A stretch of 34,762 nt of DNA from positions 1 to 34,762 of the forward strand of contig JAGWTB010000018.1 of NCBI GenBank assembly GCA_028869175.1. The letters are read 5' to 3'. The notes under the pieces were generated by a model. It was given only the letters and a program-made list of their open reading frames with translations, had not been told where the DNA came from and did no database searches. Origin of the DNA: Sphingomonadales bacterium (GTDB lineage Bacteria; Pseudomonadota; Alphaproteobacteria; Sphingomonadales; Sphingomonadaceae). Every line of letters starts with the position of its first letter. The first letter of the stretch is position 1. This document shows positions 9,107-18,051 of the stretch, one piece after another. The position numbers and the translations under genes are program-made.

Positions 9107-10291
9107 TCAGGTTCTAAACAGGTCTCTGGCGATAATCTGGCGCATGACTTCGTTGGCCCCGCCCGCGATCCGCGAAATGCGCGCATCGACGTAGGCCTGC
9201 GAAATCGGATATTCGGTCATGTAGCCATAGCCGCCGAAGTACTGCAGGCACTGGTCAACCACGCGCCCGTTCAGCTCAGTGATCAGCAGCTTGATCTTCG
9301 AGGCATCGACAGCCGAAAGCTTGCCCGCAAGGAAGCGGCGGATGCCCCAGTCGACCAGCACGCGACCCTGGCTGACTTCGGCAGCGAGCTGGGCAAGGTT
9401 GAACCGGGTGTTCTGCATGTCGCCCAGTTTCTGGCCGAACAGCTCGCGCTCCTGCACGTAGTCCACCGTCCAGCGGATCGCCGCCTCGCAGGCCGCCATG
9501 CCCTTGACGCCGATGGTCAGCCGTTCCTGCGCCAACTTGGTCATCAGCATGGCGAAGCCCTTGCCTTCTTCGCCCAGCCGGTTGTTCAGCGGCGCGCGGA
9601 CGTCGGCGAAGAACAGCTCCGAGGTGTCCTGGGCCTTGAGGCCGATCTTGTCGAGATTGCGCCCGCGCCCGAAGCCGGGCTGGTCGGCCTCGACCGCGAT
9701 CAGGCTGACGCCTTTCGCCCCGGCGGCGGGATCGGTCTTGCAGGCCAGTACCAGCACGTCGCAGTGCTGGCCGTTGGAGATATAGGTCTTCTGGCCGTTG
9801 ATGACGTATTCGCCGTCCTGCAATTCCGCCCGCGTGCGGATCGCCTTGGCGTCGCTGCCGGCCCCCGGCTCGGTCATGCCGAGCGCGCCGATCGCCTCGC
9901 CGGTGACCATCCGGGGCAGCCACTGGTGCTTCAGCTCCTCGCTGCCCCAGGCGAGGATATAGGGCGCGACCATTTCCGAGTGGACCATGAAGCCCGGCCC
10001 GGTAACGTTGGCGCGGGTGATCTCCTCGATCATCACCACGCTGTAGAGATAGTCCGCGCCGATGCCGCCGTATTCCTCGGGCACCGAAGGGCACAGCATG
10101 CCCATCGCCCCGGCCTTCAGCCAGACCTCGCGCGGGACGATGCCGTCCTTTTCCCACTGTTGATGGTGCGGCTGCAGTTCCGCCTCGACGAAGCGGCGCA
10201 CCGAATCGCGATAGGCATCGTGTTCGGGCTCGAACAGGTCGCGCTCGACCAGGCTGCCGCTTTCGTGCGCGAGGTTAATCGGCATGGGCAT
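9107..10291 (-). CDS. Acyl-CoA dehydrogenase
   Basis: ALGMTEPGAGSD, YISNGQ, QYFGGYGYMTEYPISQAYVDARISRIAGGANEVMR. Confidence 0.95.
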   Translation of the reverse strand: MPMPINLAHESGSLVERDLFEPEHDAYRDSVRRFVEAELQPHHQQWEKDGIVPREVWLKAGAMGMLCPSVPEEYGGIGADYLYSVVMIEEITRANVTGPGFMVHSEMVAPYILAWGSEELKHQWLPRMVTGEAIGALGMTEPGAGSDAKAIRTRAELQDGEYVINGQKTYISNGQHCDVLVLACKTDPAAGAKGVSLIAVEADQPGFGRGRNLDKIGLKAQDTSELFFADVRAPLNNRLGEEGKGFAMLMTKLAQERLTIGVKGMAACEAAIRWTVDYVQERELFGQKLGDMQNTRFNLAQLAAEVSQGRVLVDWGIRRFLAGKLSAVDASKIKLLITELNGRVVDQCLQYFGGYGYMTEYPISQAYVDARISRIAGGANEVMRQIIARDLFRT

Positions 10292-11183
10292 CTCCCGCTA
10301 TAGCTAGCGTCTTGCGCGCGGCCTTGAGGTGCGGGATGTCGTACATCTTGCCGTCGATCCCGACCGTTCCGGCATTGGGCTCGGCGGCAAAGGCGGCGAT
10401 CACCCGGCGGGCGAAGGCGACTTCCTCGTCGCTCGGCGAAAAGCTCTCGTTGATCCCGGCGACCTGCGCCGGGTGAATGGCGATGCGCCCGCTCCACCCC
10501 TCGGCGCGGGCGGCCCGGCACGAGGCCCGCAGGCCCTCGTCGTCGCGAAAATCGACGTAGAGCGTTTCGTAGGCCGGGACGCCGGAGGCATGGGCCGCCA
10601 TCAGCGTCAGCGAGCGGACCATCTGATAGGTGAAGGCCCACTTGCCGTCTGCGCCGAGGTTGGTGCTGGCCCCCACCGCCGAGGACAGGTCTTCCGCCCC
10701 CCAGGTCAGCCCGGCCAGACGCGTCAGCCCCGCCTTGGCGAAATCGCCCAGTCGGAAGGGGGCAAGCGGGGTTTCGGTCGCAACCGGGAGGATGCGGATC
10801 GCACCGGCGGCAAGCCCGGCCTCAGCCTCAAGCTTGTCGAGCATCGTGGACAGCGCACGCACGCAGTCCGGGCCATCGATCTTGGGCTGCATGATCCCGT
10901 CCGGCGCGCCCGGAACGATGGCCGCCACGTCGTCCGCCGTCAGCCCGGTATCGAACGGATTGACCCGCACCCAGAGCTGCGTCGTGCGCCCCTCCTTCGG
11001 CCGCGCCTTGAGGAAATCGGCGACCATCTGGCGTGCCAGCGCCTTGTTGGCTGGGGCGACCGCATCCTCCAGATCAAGGATCACCGCATCCGCGCCGCAG
11101 CCATCGACCTTGCCCAGCTTCTTCTCGCTGTCGCCCGGAATGAACAGGAATGAGCGCAGCGGTTTCATGGCCTCGGTGGTCAT
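10275..11183 (-). CDS. HpcH/HpaI aldolase / CitE-like CoA-ester lyase
   Basis: RSFLFIPGDSEKKLGK, ADAVILDLEDAV, IAIHPAQVAGINESFSPS; start trimmed to ATG at 11183 (4-bp overlap with next gene). Confidence 0.9.
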   Translation of the reverse strand: MTTEAMKPLRSFLFIPGDSEKKLGKVDGCGADAVILDLEDAVAPANKALARQMVADFLKARPKEGRTTQLWVRVNPFDTGLTADDVAAIVPGAPDGIMQPKIDGPDCVRALSTMLDKLEAEAGLAAGAIRILPVATETPLAPFRLGDFAKAGLTRLAGLTWGAEDLSSAVGASTNLGADGKWAFTYQMVRSLTLMAAHASGVPAYETLYVDFRDDEGLRASCRAARAEGWSGRIAIHPAQVAGINESFSPSDEEVAFARRVIAAFAAEPNAGTVGIDGKMYDIPHLKAARKTLAIAGDAHAD

Positions 11184-11635
11184 TCGGCGGGCTTCTTCAT
11201 CTGCAGGCCGGTGCGCTTGCACGAACCGACCAATGCGCCGCTCTGGTTGTAGGCGCGGTGGATGAAGGTGACGATCCCGGCGTTGGGCCGCGATTTGGAT
11301 TCGCGCAGTTCGAACACCTCGGTCTCGACGTTGAGCGTGTCGCCGACGAACACCGGCGCTGGAAAGCGGACCTCGTCCCAGCCCAGGTTGGCCACCGCCG
11401 TACCCAGCGTGGTATCGCCGATCGATACGCCGACCATCAGCCCCAGGGTGAAGGTGGAGTTGACGATGATCCGGCCGAATTCGTGGGTCTTCATGTATTC
11501 GGCATCAAGGTGCAGCAGCGCCGGGTTGTGCGTCAGGGTCGAGAACAACAGGTTGTCGGTCTCGGTCACCGTGCGGCGAATGTCGTGGTGAAAGGTCTGA
11601 CCCACCACAAGGTCATCGAACCAGATACCAGCCAT
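11180..11635 (-). CDS. MaoC-like hydratase (mesaconyl-/itaconyl-CoA hydratase-like)
   Basis: MAGIWFDDLVVGQTFHHDIRRTVTETDNLLFSTLTHNPALLHLDAEYMKTHEFGRIIVNSTFTLGLM; start trimmed to ATG at 11635. Confidence 0.88.
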   Translation of the reverse strand: MAGIWFDDLVVGQTFHHDIRRTVTETDNLLFSTLTHNPALLHLDAEYMKTHEFGRIIVNSTFTLGLMVGVSIGDTTLGTAVANLGWDEVRFPAPVFVGDTLNVETEVFELRESKSRPNAGIVTFIHRAYNQSGALVGSCKRTGLQMKKPAE

Positions 11636-12831
11636 CAGAGCAGCCCCAGGATGGAGATGGCCGCGATCCCTTGATAGGGCACGCCGCCAAGGTTGTGCGC
11701 CAAGCCCAGGCTCGGGCTGACGAGTTGCCGCTCGCCGCAGCGGCCGAGCAGTTGCGAATAGATTTCGTAGGCCATGCGCAGACCGGATGCCGCAACCGGG
11801 TGGCCGAAGCATTTCAGGCCGCCGTCGATCTGGCACGGAATCGCCCCGTCGCGGTCATAGCGGCCATCGAGGAAATCGCGCACCGCCCGCCCATCGTCGG
11901 ACAGGAACAGGTCCTCCATGGTCACCAGTTCGGTGATCGAGAAGCAGTCATGTACCTCGGTCAGGCTGAGCTGCGCGCGCGGATCGCTGATCCCGGCCTC
12001 TTCATAAGCCCGGCGCGCGGCGTTGCGGGTGTTCGGGACGTAGGACCCGTCCCAATCGCCCATTTGCACCTCGCGGCCCGAACTGGTCGAGATCTGCAGG
12101 GCCTTGATCGAAACGATGTCGGTCTTGCCGAGCGCGCGGGCGATTTCGGGGGTGGTGACGATGGCGCAGGCCGCGCCATCCGATACGCCGGAGCAATCGA
12201 ACAGGCCCAGCGGATCAGCGATCATCGGCGCGTTCAGGATCGTTTCCATCGGCACCGCCTTGCGGAAGTGCGCCTTGGGGCTGAACACTCCGTTCTGGTG
12301 GCTCTTCCAGCTGACATGGCCGATGGCGCGCTTCAGGTCTTCCTTCGAAATCTGGTACTTGGTGCGATAACCGTCGGCCAGCTGGGCGAAGCCCGATGGG
12401 GCCGAACCCATCGGCATCCACAGGTCGTTGAACGTGCCCTTGAAGGCCGGCGGCAAGCCGCCATAGCCGGTGTCCTTGAGCTTTTCCGCCCCGATGGCCA
12501 GCGCGATGTCCACCGCGCCCGAGGCAACGGCATAGGTCGCCCCGCGCAGTGCTTCGGTGCCGGTGGCGCACATGTTCTCCATGCGGCTGACCGGGATGCC
12601 GTCCAGCCGGAGCGCGGTGGCCGCCGGAATCGAGCTGTTGCCGACGTTGTGACTGTCGGCATAGCAGCCATACCACGCCGCCTCGATGTCCTTGCGCTCG
12701 ATCCCGGCATCGGCCAGCGCCTCTTCAAAGGCCTCGACCATCAGGTCGCCGGCACCGGCATCCCAGCGCTCACCGAACTTCGAGCAGCCCGCGCCGAGGA
12801 CGGCGACCTTGTCCTTGATACCCGTTGCCAT
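11635..12831 (-). CDS. SCP2-type thiolase family protein
   Basis: ENMCATGTEAL (nucleophile Cys retained), SLTEVHDCFSITE, KCFGHPVAASG, AHNLGG. Confidence 0.92.
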   Translation of the reverse strand: MATGIKDKVAVLGAGCSKFGERWDAGAGDLMVEAFEEALADAGIERKDIEAAWYGCYADSHNVGNSSIPAATALRLDGIPVSRMENMCATGTEALRGATYAVASGAVDIALAIGAEKLKDTGYGGLPPAFKGTFNDLWMPMGSAPSGFAQLADGYRTKYQISKEDLKRAIGHVSWKSHQNGVFSPKAHFRKAVPMETILNAPMIADPLGLFDCSGVSDGAACAIVTTPEIARALGKTDIVSIKALQISTSSGREVQMGDWDGSYVPNTRNAARRAYEEAGISDPRAQLSLTEVHDCFSITELVTMEDLFLSDDGRAVRDFLDGRYDRDGAIPCQIDGGLKCFGHPVAASGLRMAYEIYSQLLGRCGERQLVSPSLGLAHNLGGVPYQGIAAISILGLL

Positions 12832-12834
12832 CGT

Positions 12835-14292
12835 TCAGGCCTTCTTGTTCGCGTTGCCGGATACCGTGGGTGCCGCTTTCCAGAAATAGCGGCTGTAGCC
12901 GCGCTGGCGGTCCTTCTCCTTGACGCGGAAGACCATCTCCAGTTCGGTCCCCGGCTCGATGCCGTCCGGGCCGATATCGACCATTTCCATCTGCACGCGC
13001 GCGCCATTGGCGAACTGGACGAAGCCGACGTAGAGCGGCGGCGAAGGGTGGTAGGACAGCGAATCGGCCGTCTGGGTCATCACCTTCGCAGGCGCATCGC
13101 GCAGCGAAACCGGCGCAAAGCCCGAACCGGGAGCATGACAGTTGACGCAGTATTGCAACTGCGGGAACTGGATCGTGCCGCAGGTGCCGCACTGCCCGGC
13201 ATGGAACGGTTCGATCTGCCCGCCGGACCGCCAGACTTCCGACATAGCCGTCTTGGCCGATTTCTCCGAGCGCATGCCCCATTCCAGTTCGACCTGGTCG
13301 GTAAAGGACAGATAGCGCAGGTAGCTGTCAGTCATCAGCGCCTGGGCCAGCGAACCGGAAACGCCGCGCGCGGGCCGGGCCTTGACGATGGCATCGGTCA
13401 CTTCCAGCACCAGCGCATCGGCGCCCTGCCCGAACGACAGCACGAGAATGCGGTCGCCCGGCCCGGCGCTTTCCAGCGCCCGCGCCAGCATAAGCGGCGC
13501 GGCGGCAGCCCCGGCATAGCCGCAATCGGCCTGGAGATCATCGACGACATTCCCTGCAAAGCCCAGCTTCCTGACCACGTCGCCCGCCGCAACCCTGAGC
13601 ATGGCCGGCATGACAAGGTGCTGGATATCGCCGATGGCCAGTCCCGCTTCGGCGAGCGCCGCCCTTGCGGCTTCGGGCACCAGCTTGCCATACCCCTCGT
13701 CGCGCACCCAACGCTCTTCCCAATGGTAATCGTAGGCCGCGCCTTCCTGCCGGTAATGGTCGACGAAGTTGTCGATCACCGAGCCCGCGCCAATCAGCCG
13801 GGCCGCGACATTTTCCGAACCCAGCACAAAGGCGGCAGCGCCCGCGCCGAAGGTCATCTCCTGGGTGCTGGCAGGCTTGCCCAGTGGCGCATCCGAAGCG
13901 ACGAACAGCCCCGCCTCACCGCCCTTGAGCATGGCAAGCAGCCCCGACATCCCCGCACGCTGCGAATAGCCGCTATCGACTGAACGTAGGCCGCGCGGCA
14001 GGTCGAGCGCGCCGGCAACCAGCGCCGTCGCCGGCAAATCGGCATAGACCGGCCGGGTCGTCGCCATGCCGATCACCTTGAGGCCAGCGGCACCGCGCCC
14101 GCCCAGCGCATCGCGCGCGGCTTCCACAGCCATGGTCACGCTGTCTTCGTCCCAGGCGCAGAACGCCCGCGCACCCTTGGCAAGCCCGCGCAGCGATGGC
14201 GCCATCCACTTGTGCGCAGCGGCAATCGCCTGCCGGTCCAGCCGGTAGCGCGGCACATAGGCGCCGAAGGATACAATGCCGAAATCGCTCAT
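12835..14292 (-). CDS. HMG-CoA-synthase/KAS-III-like domain fused to C-terminal DUF35 (zinc ribbon + OB fold)
   Basis: N-term GAYVPRYRLDRQAIAAAHKW ... DEDSVTMAVEAARDAL; C-term CGTCGTIQFPQLQYCVNCHAPGSGF zinc ribbon followed by OB-like region. Confidence 0.85.
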   Translation of the reverse strand: MSDFGIVSFGAYVPRYRLDRQAIAAAHKWMAPSLRGLAKGARAFCAWDEDSVTMAVEAARDALGGRGAAGLKVIGMATTRPVYADLPATALVAGALDLPRGLRSVDSGYSQRAGMSGLLAMLKGGEAGLFVASDAPLGKPASTQEMTFGAGAAAFVLGSENVAARLIGAGSVIDNFVDHYRQEGAAYDYHWEERWVRDEGYGKLVPEAARAALAEAGLAIGDIQHLVMPAMLRVAAGDVVRKLGFAGNVVDDLQADCGYAGAAAAPLMLARALESAGPGDRILVLSFGQGADALVLEVTDAIVKARPARGVSGSLAQALMTDSYLRYLSFTDQVELEWGMRSEKSAKTAMSEVWRSGGQIEPFHAGQCGTCGTIQFPQLQYCVNCHAPGSGFAPVSLRDAPAKVMTQTADSLSYHPSPPLYVGFVQFANGARVQMEMVDIGPDGIEPGTELEMVFRVKEKDRQRGYSRYFWKAAPTVSGNANKKA

Positions 14293-14310
14293 CCGTCTGG
14301 TCCTGTCGGT

Positions 14311-15492
14311 TCAGTAGGTTTTGGGAAGGCCGAGCACCTTCTCGCCGATGAAATTGCAGATCATCTGTTCGGTGATCGGCGCGATGCGCAGCAGGATCGA
14401 TTCGCGGAACAGCCGCTCGACCTGATATTCGGTGGAATAGCCCATGCCGCCGTGCGTCATCACCGCGCGGGTACAGGCCTCGAAGGCGGCGCGCGCCGCC
14501 AGGAACTTGCCCGCATTGGCTTCCGCCCCGCACGATTGCCCGCTGTCATAGAGATAGGCAGCGCGCATCAGCATCCAGAAGGCCGATTCAAGGTACATCC
14601 AGTTCTCCGCCAGCGGATGCTGGATGCCCTGGTTCGATCCGATCAGCCGGCCGAACACTTCGCGCTCGCCGGCATAGCTCACCGCGCGCGCCAGCGCCCC
14701 CTGCCCCAGCCCGACGGCTTCGATCCCCACCAGGATGCGCTCGGGGTTGAGGCTGTGCAGGATGTAGTGAAATCCCTTGCCTTCCTCGCCGATGCGGTCG
14801 GCATCGGGGATGAAGTAATCGTCGATGAAGGTGGCGTTGGAATCGACCGCATTGCGGCCCATCTTGGCGATGCGGCGCACCTCGATCTTGCTGTGATCAA
14901 GGTTAGTGTAGAACAGCGTCATGCCATCGGTCGGCTTCTTGCACTGATCCTTGGGCGTCGTGCGGGTGAGCAGGACGATCTTGTTTGCCACCTGGCCTGA
15001 TGATGTCCAGATCTTGCGCCCCGAAACGCGGTAGCCGCCATCGACCTTGGTCGCGAACGTCTTGATACTGGTGGTATCCAGGCCCGCATCGGGTTCCGTC
15101 ACGCCGAAGCAGGCCTTGTCGGTCCCGGCGATCAGGGGTTTGAGCATCCGCTCGTGCTGTTCCGGATTGCCGAAGACAACGACAGCGTGCGGACCGAACA
15201 GGTTGAGGTGGATCGTCGATGCGGCGGAATAGCCGCCAGCGCTCGCCGTCACGGTGTGCATCATCAGCGCCGCTTCGGTAACCCCCAGCCCCGCACCGCC
15301 CAGGCTTTCCGGCATGGTGATGCCCAACCAGCCGCCCTCGGCCATGGCGCGGTGAAACTCGTGCGGGAATTCCTTCCGCTCGTCCTTGCCCGACCAGTAG
15401 TCATCGCCGAACCGGTCGCACACCTTCTTCACGCCATCGCGGATGGCTTCCTGTTCGTCGGTCAGGGCGATCTGCACGCATAGACTCCGCAA
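14311..15492 (-). CDS. Acyl-CoA dehydrogenase
   Basis: CFGVTEPDAGLDTTSIKT, GRKIWTSSGQVANKIVLLTRT, HGGMGYSTEYQVERLFRESILLRIAPITEQMI. Confidence 0.93.
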   Translation of the reverse strand: MRSLCVQIALTDEQEAIRDGVKKVCDRFGDDYWSGKDERKEFPHEFHRAMAEGGWLGITMPESLGGAGLGVTEAALMMHTVTASAGGYSAASTIHLNLFGPHAVVVFGNPEQHERMLKPLIAGTDKACFGVTEPDAGLDTTSIKTFATKVDGGYRVSGRKIWTSSGQVANKIVLLTRTTPKDQCKKPTDGMTLFYTNLDHSKIEVRRIAKMGRNAVDSNATFIDDYFIPDADRIGEEGKGFHYILHSLNPERILVGIEAVGLGQGALARAVSYAGEREVFGRLIGSNQGIQHPLAENWMYLESAFWMLMRAAYLYDSGQSCGAEANAGKFLAARAAFEACTRAVMTHGGMGYSTEYQVERLFRESILLRIAPITEQMICNFIGEKVLGLPKTY

Positions 15493-15501
15493 AATGGTTA
15501 T

Positions 15502-15517
15502 ATAGCGAACGTTCTAT
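15502..15517. promoter_or_regulatory. Candidate operator upstream of acyl-CoA dehydrogenase
   Basis: ATAGCGAACGTTCTAT containing palindrome GAACGTTC, 10 bp upstream of the 15492(-) start. Confidence 0.4.
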
Positions 15518-15572
15518 GTGCCAGGGGCCATGCGATTGCAACCGTTCCTGATCCGCGCGGCGCAAAAACCGG

Positions 15573-16388
15573 CTATCCGGCACTGGGAAACCGGGCGCGG
15601 CGCTTCTCCATGAAGGCGGTTACCCCTTCCTCGAAATCCGGTGCGGCGACGTGTTCGGCCACCTTGTCGCGCTCGAGATCGAGCTGGCCGGCCAGCGTGG
15701 CGGCGGGTGCCGCCGCGATCATCCGCTTGGCATCGCGCAGCACCTGCGCCGGTCCGCGCGCCAGCGCCCGCGCCAGCTTTTCGGCTTGCGCCTCGACCGC
15801 TTCGGGTGCGACGATTCGCGACAGCAGGCCCATCGCCATAGCCTCCTCCGCGCCGACCTTGCGGCCCGACAGGAACATGTCGGTCGCCCGCTTGACCCCA
15901 ATCGCGCGGACCAGCATCCAGCTGAGGCCGCTGTCCGGCGTCAGCCCGATAAGGGTATGGGCACAAAGGAAATAGGTGGAGGCGTCGCCAAACGCCACGT
16001 CCGCCCCCAGAGTGTACATCATCGCCGCCCCGGCCACCGAGCCGCGCGCCGCCGTGACGATCGGCTGGGGAATGGCGCACCAGTTGCGCACCATCGCGCT
16101 GGCATTGTCGAGCCGCTGGACATAGCTTTTCGAGCGGGCGTCCCGGTCCAGTTCGAGCGACGCCTTCATCCCCGCCACATCGCCGCCGCCGCCGAAATGG
16201 TCGCCCATGGCCTTGACCAGCACGACCCGGGCATCGGGATCGGCGGCAATCCGCGCGAACAGGTCGGCCAGCGGCAGCACTGCCAGGGTGGGAATCGCAT
16301 TGCGCGCTTCGGGGCGATTGAAGGTGATCGTCACCACGCCGTCGGCGTGTTCGACCAGATAGGGTCCGTCTACAACCGCAGGAATCAC
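15573..16388 (-). CDS. Enoyl-CoA hydratase/isomerase family protein
   Basis: VVTITFNRPEARNAI, HFGGGGDVAGM, GSVAGAAMMYTLGADVAFG, GLTPDSGLSW. Confidence 0.92.
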   Translation of the reverse strand: MIPAVVDGPYLVEHADGVVTITFNRPEARNAIPTLAVLPLADLFARIAADPDARVVLVKAMGDHFGGGGDVAGMKASLELDRDARSKSYVQRLDNASAMVRNWCAIPQPIVTAARGSVAGAAMMYTLGADVAFGDASTYFLCAHTLIGLTPDSGLSWMLVRAIGVKRATDMFLSGRKVGAEEAMAMGLLSRIVAPEAVEAQAEKLARALARGPAQVLRDAKRMIAAAPAATLAGQLDLERDKVAEHVAAPDFEEGVTAFMEKRRARFPSAG

Positions 16389-16560
16389 GGGGCATTCTCC
16401 ATTGACGGCAACTTGGCACGTTCGGGCTTGCTTCCCACAGCCAGCCTAATAGTATGCTAGCGTATCTAAGCGCAGGGTGGCAACTGCGCCATAGCCAATT
16501 CGGATAGCACCTGCCCGCCCGCCCGGCCAACCGCGACGCCGAACATCAAGGACGCCCGAC

Positions 16561-18042
16561 ATGCTCTTGCCGATCGATGTGCTGACCCGGGCCCTGCGCC
16601 GCGAATATGCCGGCCTGCTGCCGCTTCTGACCGATGCCGGGACCCAGGCTTCCGGGGGCGTGGCCGCCGCCAACGCCATCGACTTGCTGGCCTGCCGGGC
16701 GGAACGCGGCGCACAGGGACTTGCCGACCAGGCACGGGCGCTGCGCGATGCAGCCAGCAGGGTTGCCGGATCGCTGGCCGAGAGCGAAGGACGCCATGCG
16801 CTGACCGCGCTGGCGGGGGACGCGGGCGCAATCGCGGCGAGCAACCTCGAAGCCGGCGAGGCCGCGCTGCGCGGTGCCATGGCGCGGTTCGAGGCCATTG
16901 TCGCCCGCGAAGCCGCGCGCGGCGCATTCGCTTCTGGCGAAGCGGCGGTTGCCCTGGCCGACTGGGAAGCGGCCGTCTTGCTGGCGGACCTGCCGCCCGC
17001 CGAAACAACACTTGCCGATCCCTACGCCATCACCGGCGAAAGCCTCGCGGCCTACCTGCGCGATCGCTTTGCCGAACCGGGCATGGCGGTCACCGCCTTC
17101 CGTCCGCTGCCCGGCGGTTTCGGCAAGGAGACGACACTGTTCTCGGTGGCCGGCGCGGCGCTGTCAGGCGATTTCGTCATGCGCCGCGATCCGGGTGACA
17201 ACCAGTCGCTGACCAACGATTGCCACGAGGTGGCGCGCGAATACCCGGTGATCCGGGCTGCCTTTGATCGCGGTTTTCCCGCGCCCGACGCGCTGTGGCT
17301 TGATACCGATCATCCGCTGTTGCCCGGCGGCCATTTCATTGTCATGCGCAAGTCGCCCGGAGAACTGGGCGGCAGTTTCTTCGGCGCAACCACCCAGGTC
17401 GCGCCGGAACTGGGCGATGCGCTGGCTGAGATCGCCGCCCGCTTGCACACGCTGGAACCGCTGACGGAGCTTGGCGATCTGGCCAGCTTCATCAAACCGG
17501 ACCTGTGGAGCCTGTCGCGCGGCGAGGCCGCCCGGCGCTATATCGCCGGCTGGCGCGACTATTACCTGGCCGAATCGCACACCCCGTCCCCGGCCTTGCT
17601 GGCGATCTACGGCTGGCTGCTGGAAAACGTGCCCGACCGCGCCGAACCCGCATCGCTGGTCCATGGCGATGTCGGCTTTAACAACTTCCTGTTCGATGAA
17701 GGGAAGCTGTCGGCCGTGCTCGACTGGGAATTTGCCCATATTGGCGACCCGGCAGAGGAACTGGGCTATATCGCGGTCACCACCGGCGCGGCGCTCGACT
17801 GGCCGCGCTTCATGGCCCATTATGTCGAGGCCGGCGGCGATCCGGTCGATGCTCAGACGCTGCATTACTTCAAGGTCTGGGCCTATGCCCGCAACGCCAG
17901 CGCCGCCAATATCCTGTGGACGCGCTTTTCCGACGGGCTGATCGGCGATCTGAAGGTCGCGATCCTGCCCTATCACCATTACCCGCATTTCATTCGCGGT
18001 GCCGCCGGGCTGATCGCGCAAGGCCCGCAGGTGGCGGGTTGA
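16561..18042 (+). CDS. APH-like phosphotransferase with N-terminal helical extension (about 150 aa)
   Basis: Catalytic loop LVHGDVGFNNFLFDEGKLSAVLDWEFAHIGDPAEELG (HGDxxxxN...D, DWE intact). Confidence 0.9.
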   Translation: MLLPIDVLTRALRREYAGLLPLLTDAGTQASGGVAAANAIDLLACRAERGAQGLADQARALRDAASRVAGSLAESEGRHALTALAGDAGAIAASNLEAGEAALRGAMARFEAIVAREAARGAFASGEAAVALADWEAAVLLADLPPAETTLADPYAITGESLAAYLRDRFAEPGMAVTAFRPLPGGFGKETTLFSVAGAALSGDFVMRRDPGDNQSLTNDCHEVAREYPVIRAAFDRGFPAPDALWLDTDHPLLPGGHFIVMRKSPGELGGSFFGATTQVAPELGDALAEIAARLHTLEPLTELGDLASFIKPDLWSLSRGEAARRYIAGWRDYYLAESHTPSPALLAIYGWLLENVPDRAEPASLVHGDVGFNNFLFDEGKLSAVLDWEFAHIGDPAEELGYIAVTTGAALDWPRFMAHYVEAGGDPVDAQTLHYFKVWAYARNASAANILWTRFSDGLIGDLKVAILPYHHYPHFIRGAAGLIAQGPQVAG

Positions 18043-18051
18043 TCGCGCCGG

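Noticed and set aside
11671-13983. 770-aa plus-strand ORF
   Set aside because: Antisense to the thiolase and HMGCS-DUF35 genes, which have clear family motifs; considered spurious.
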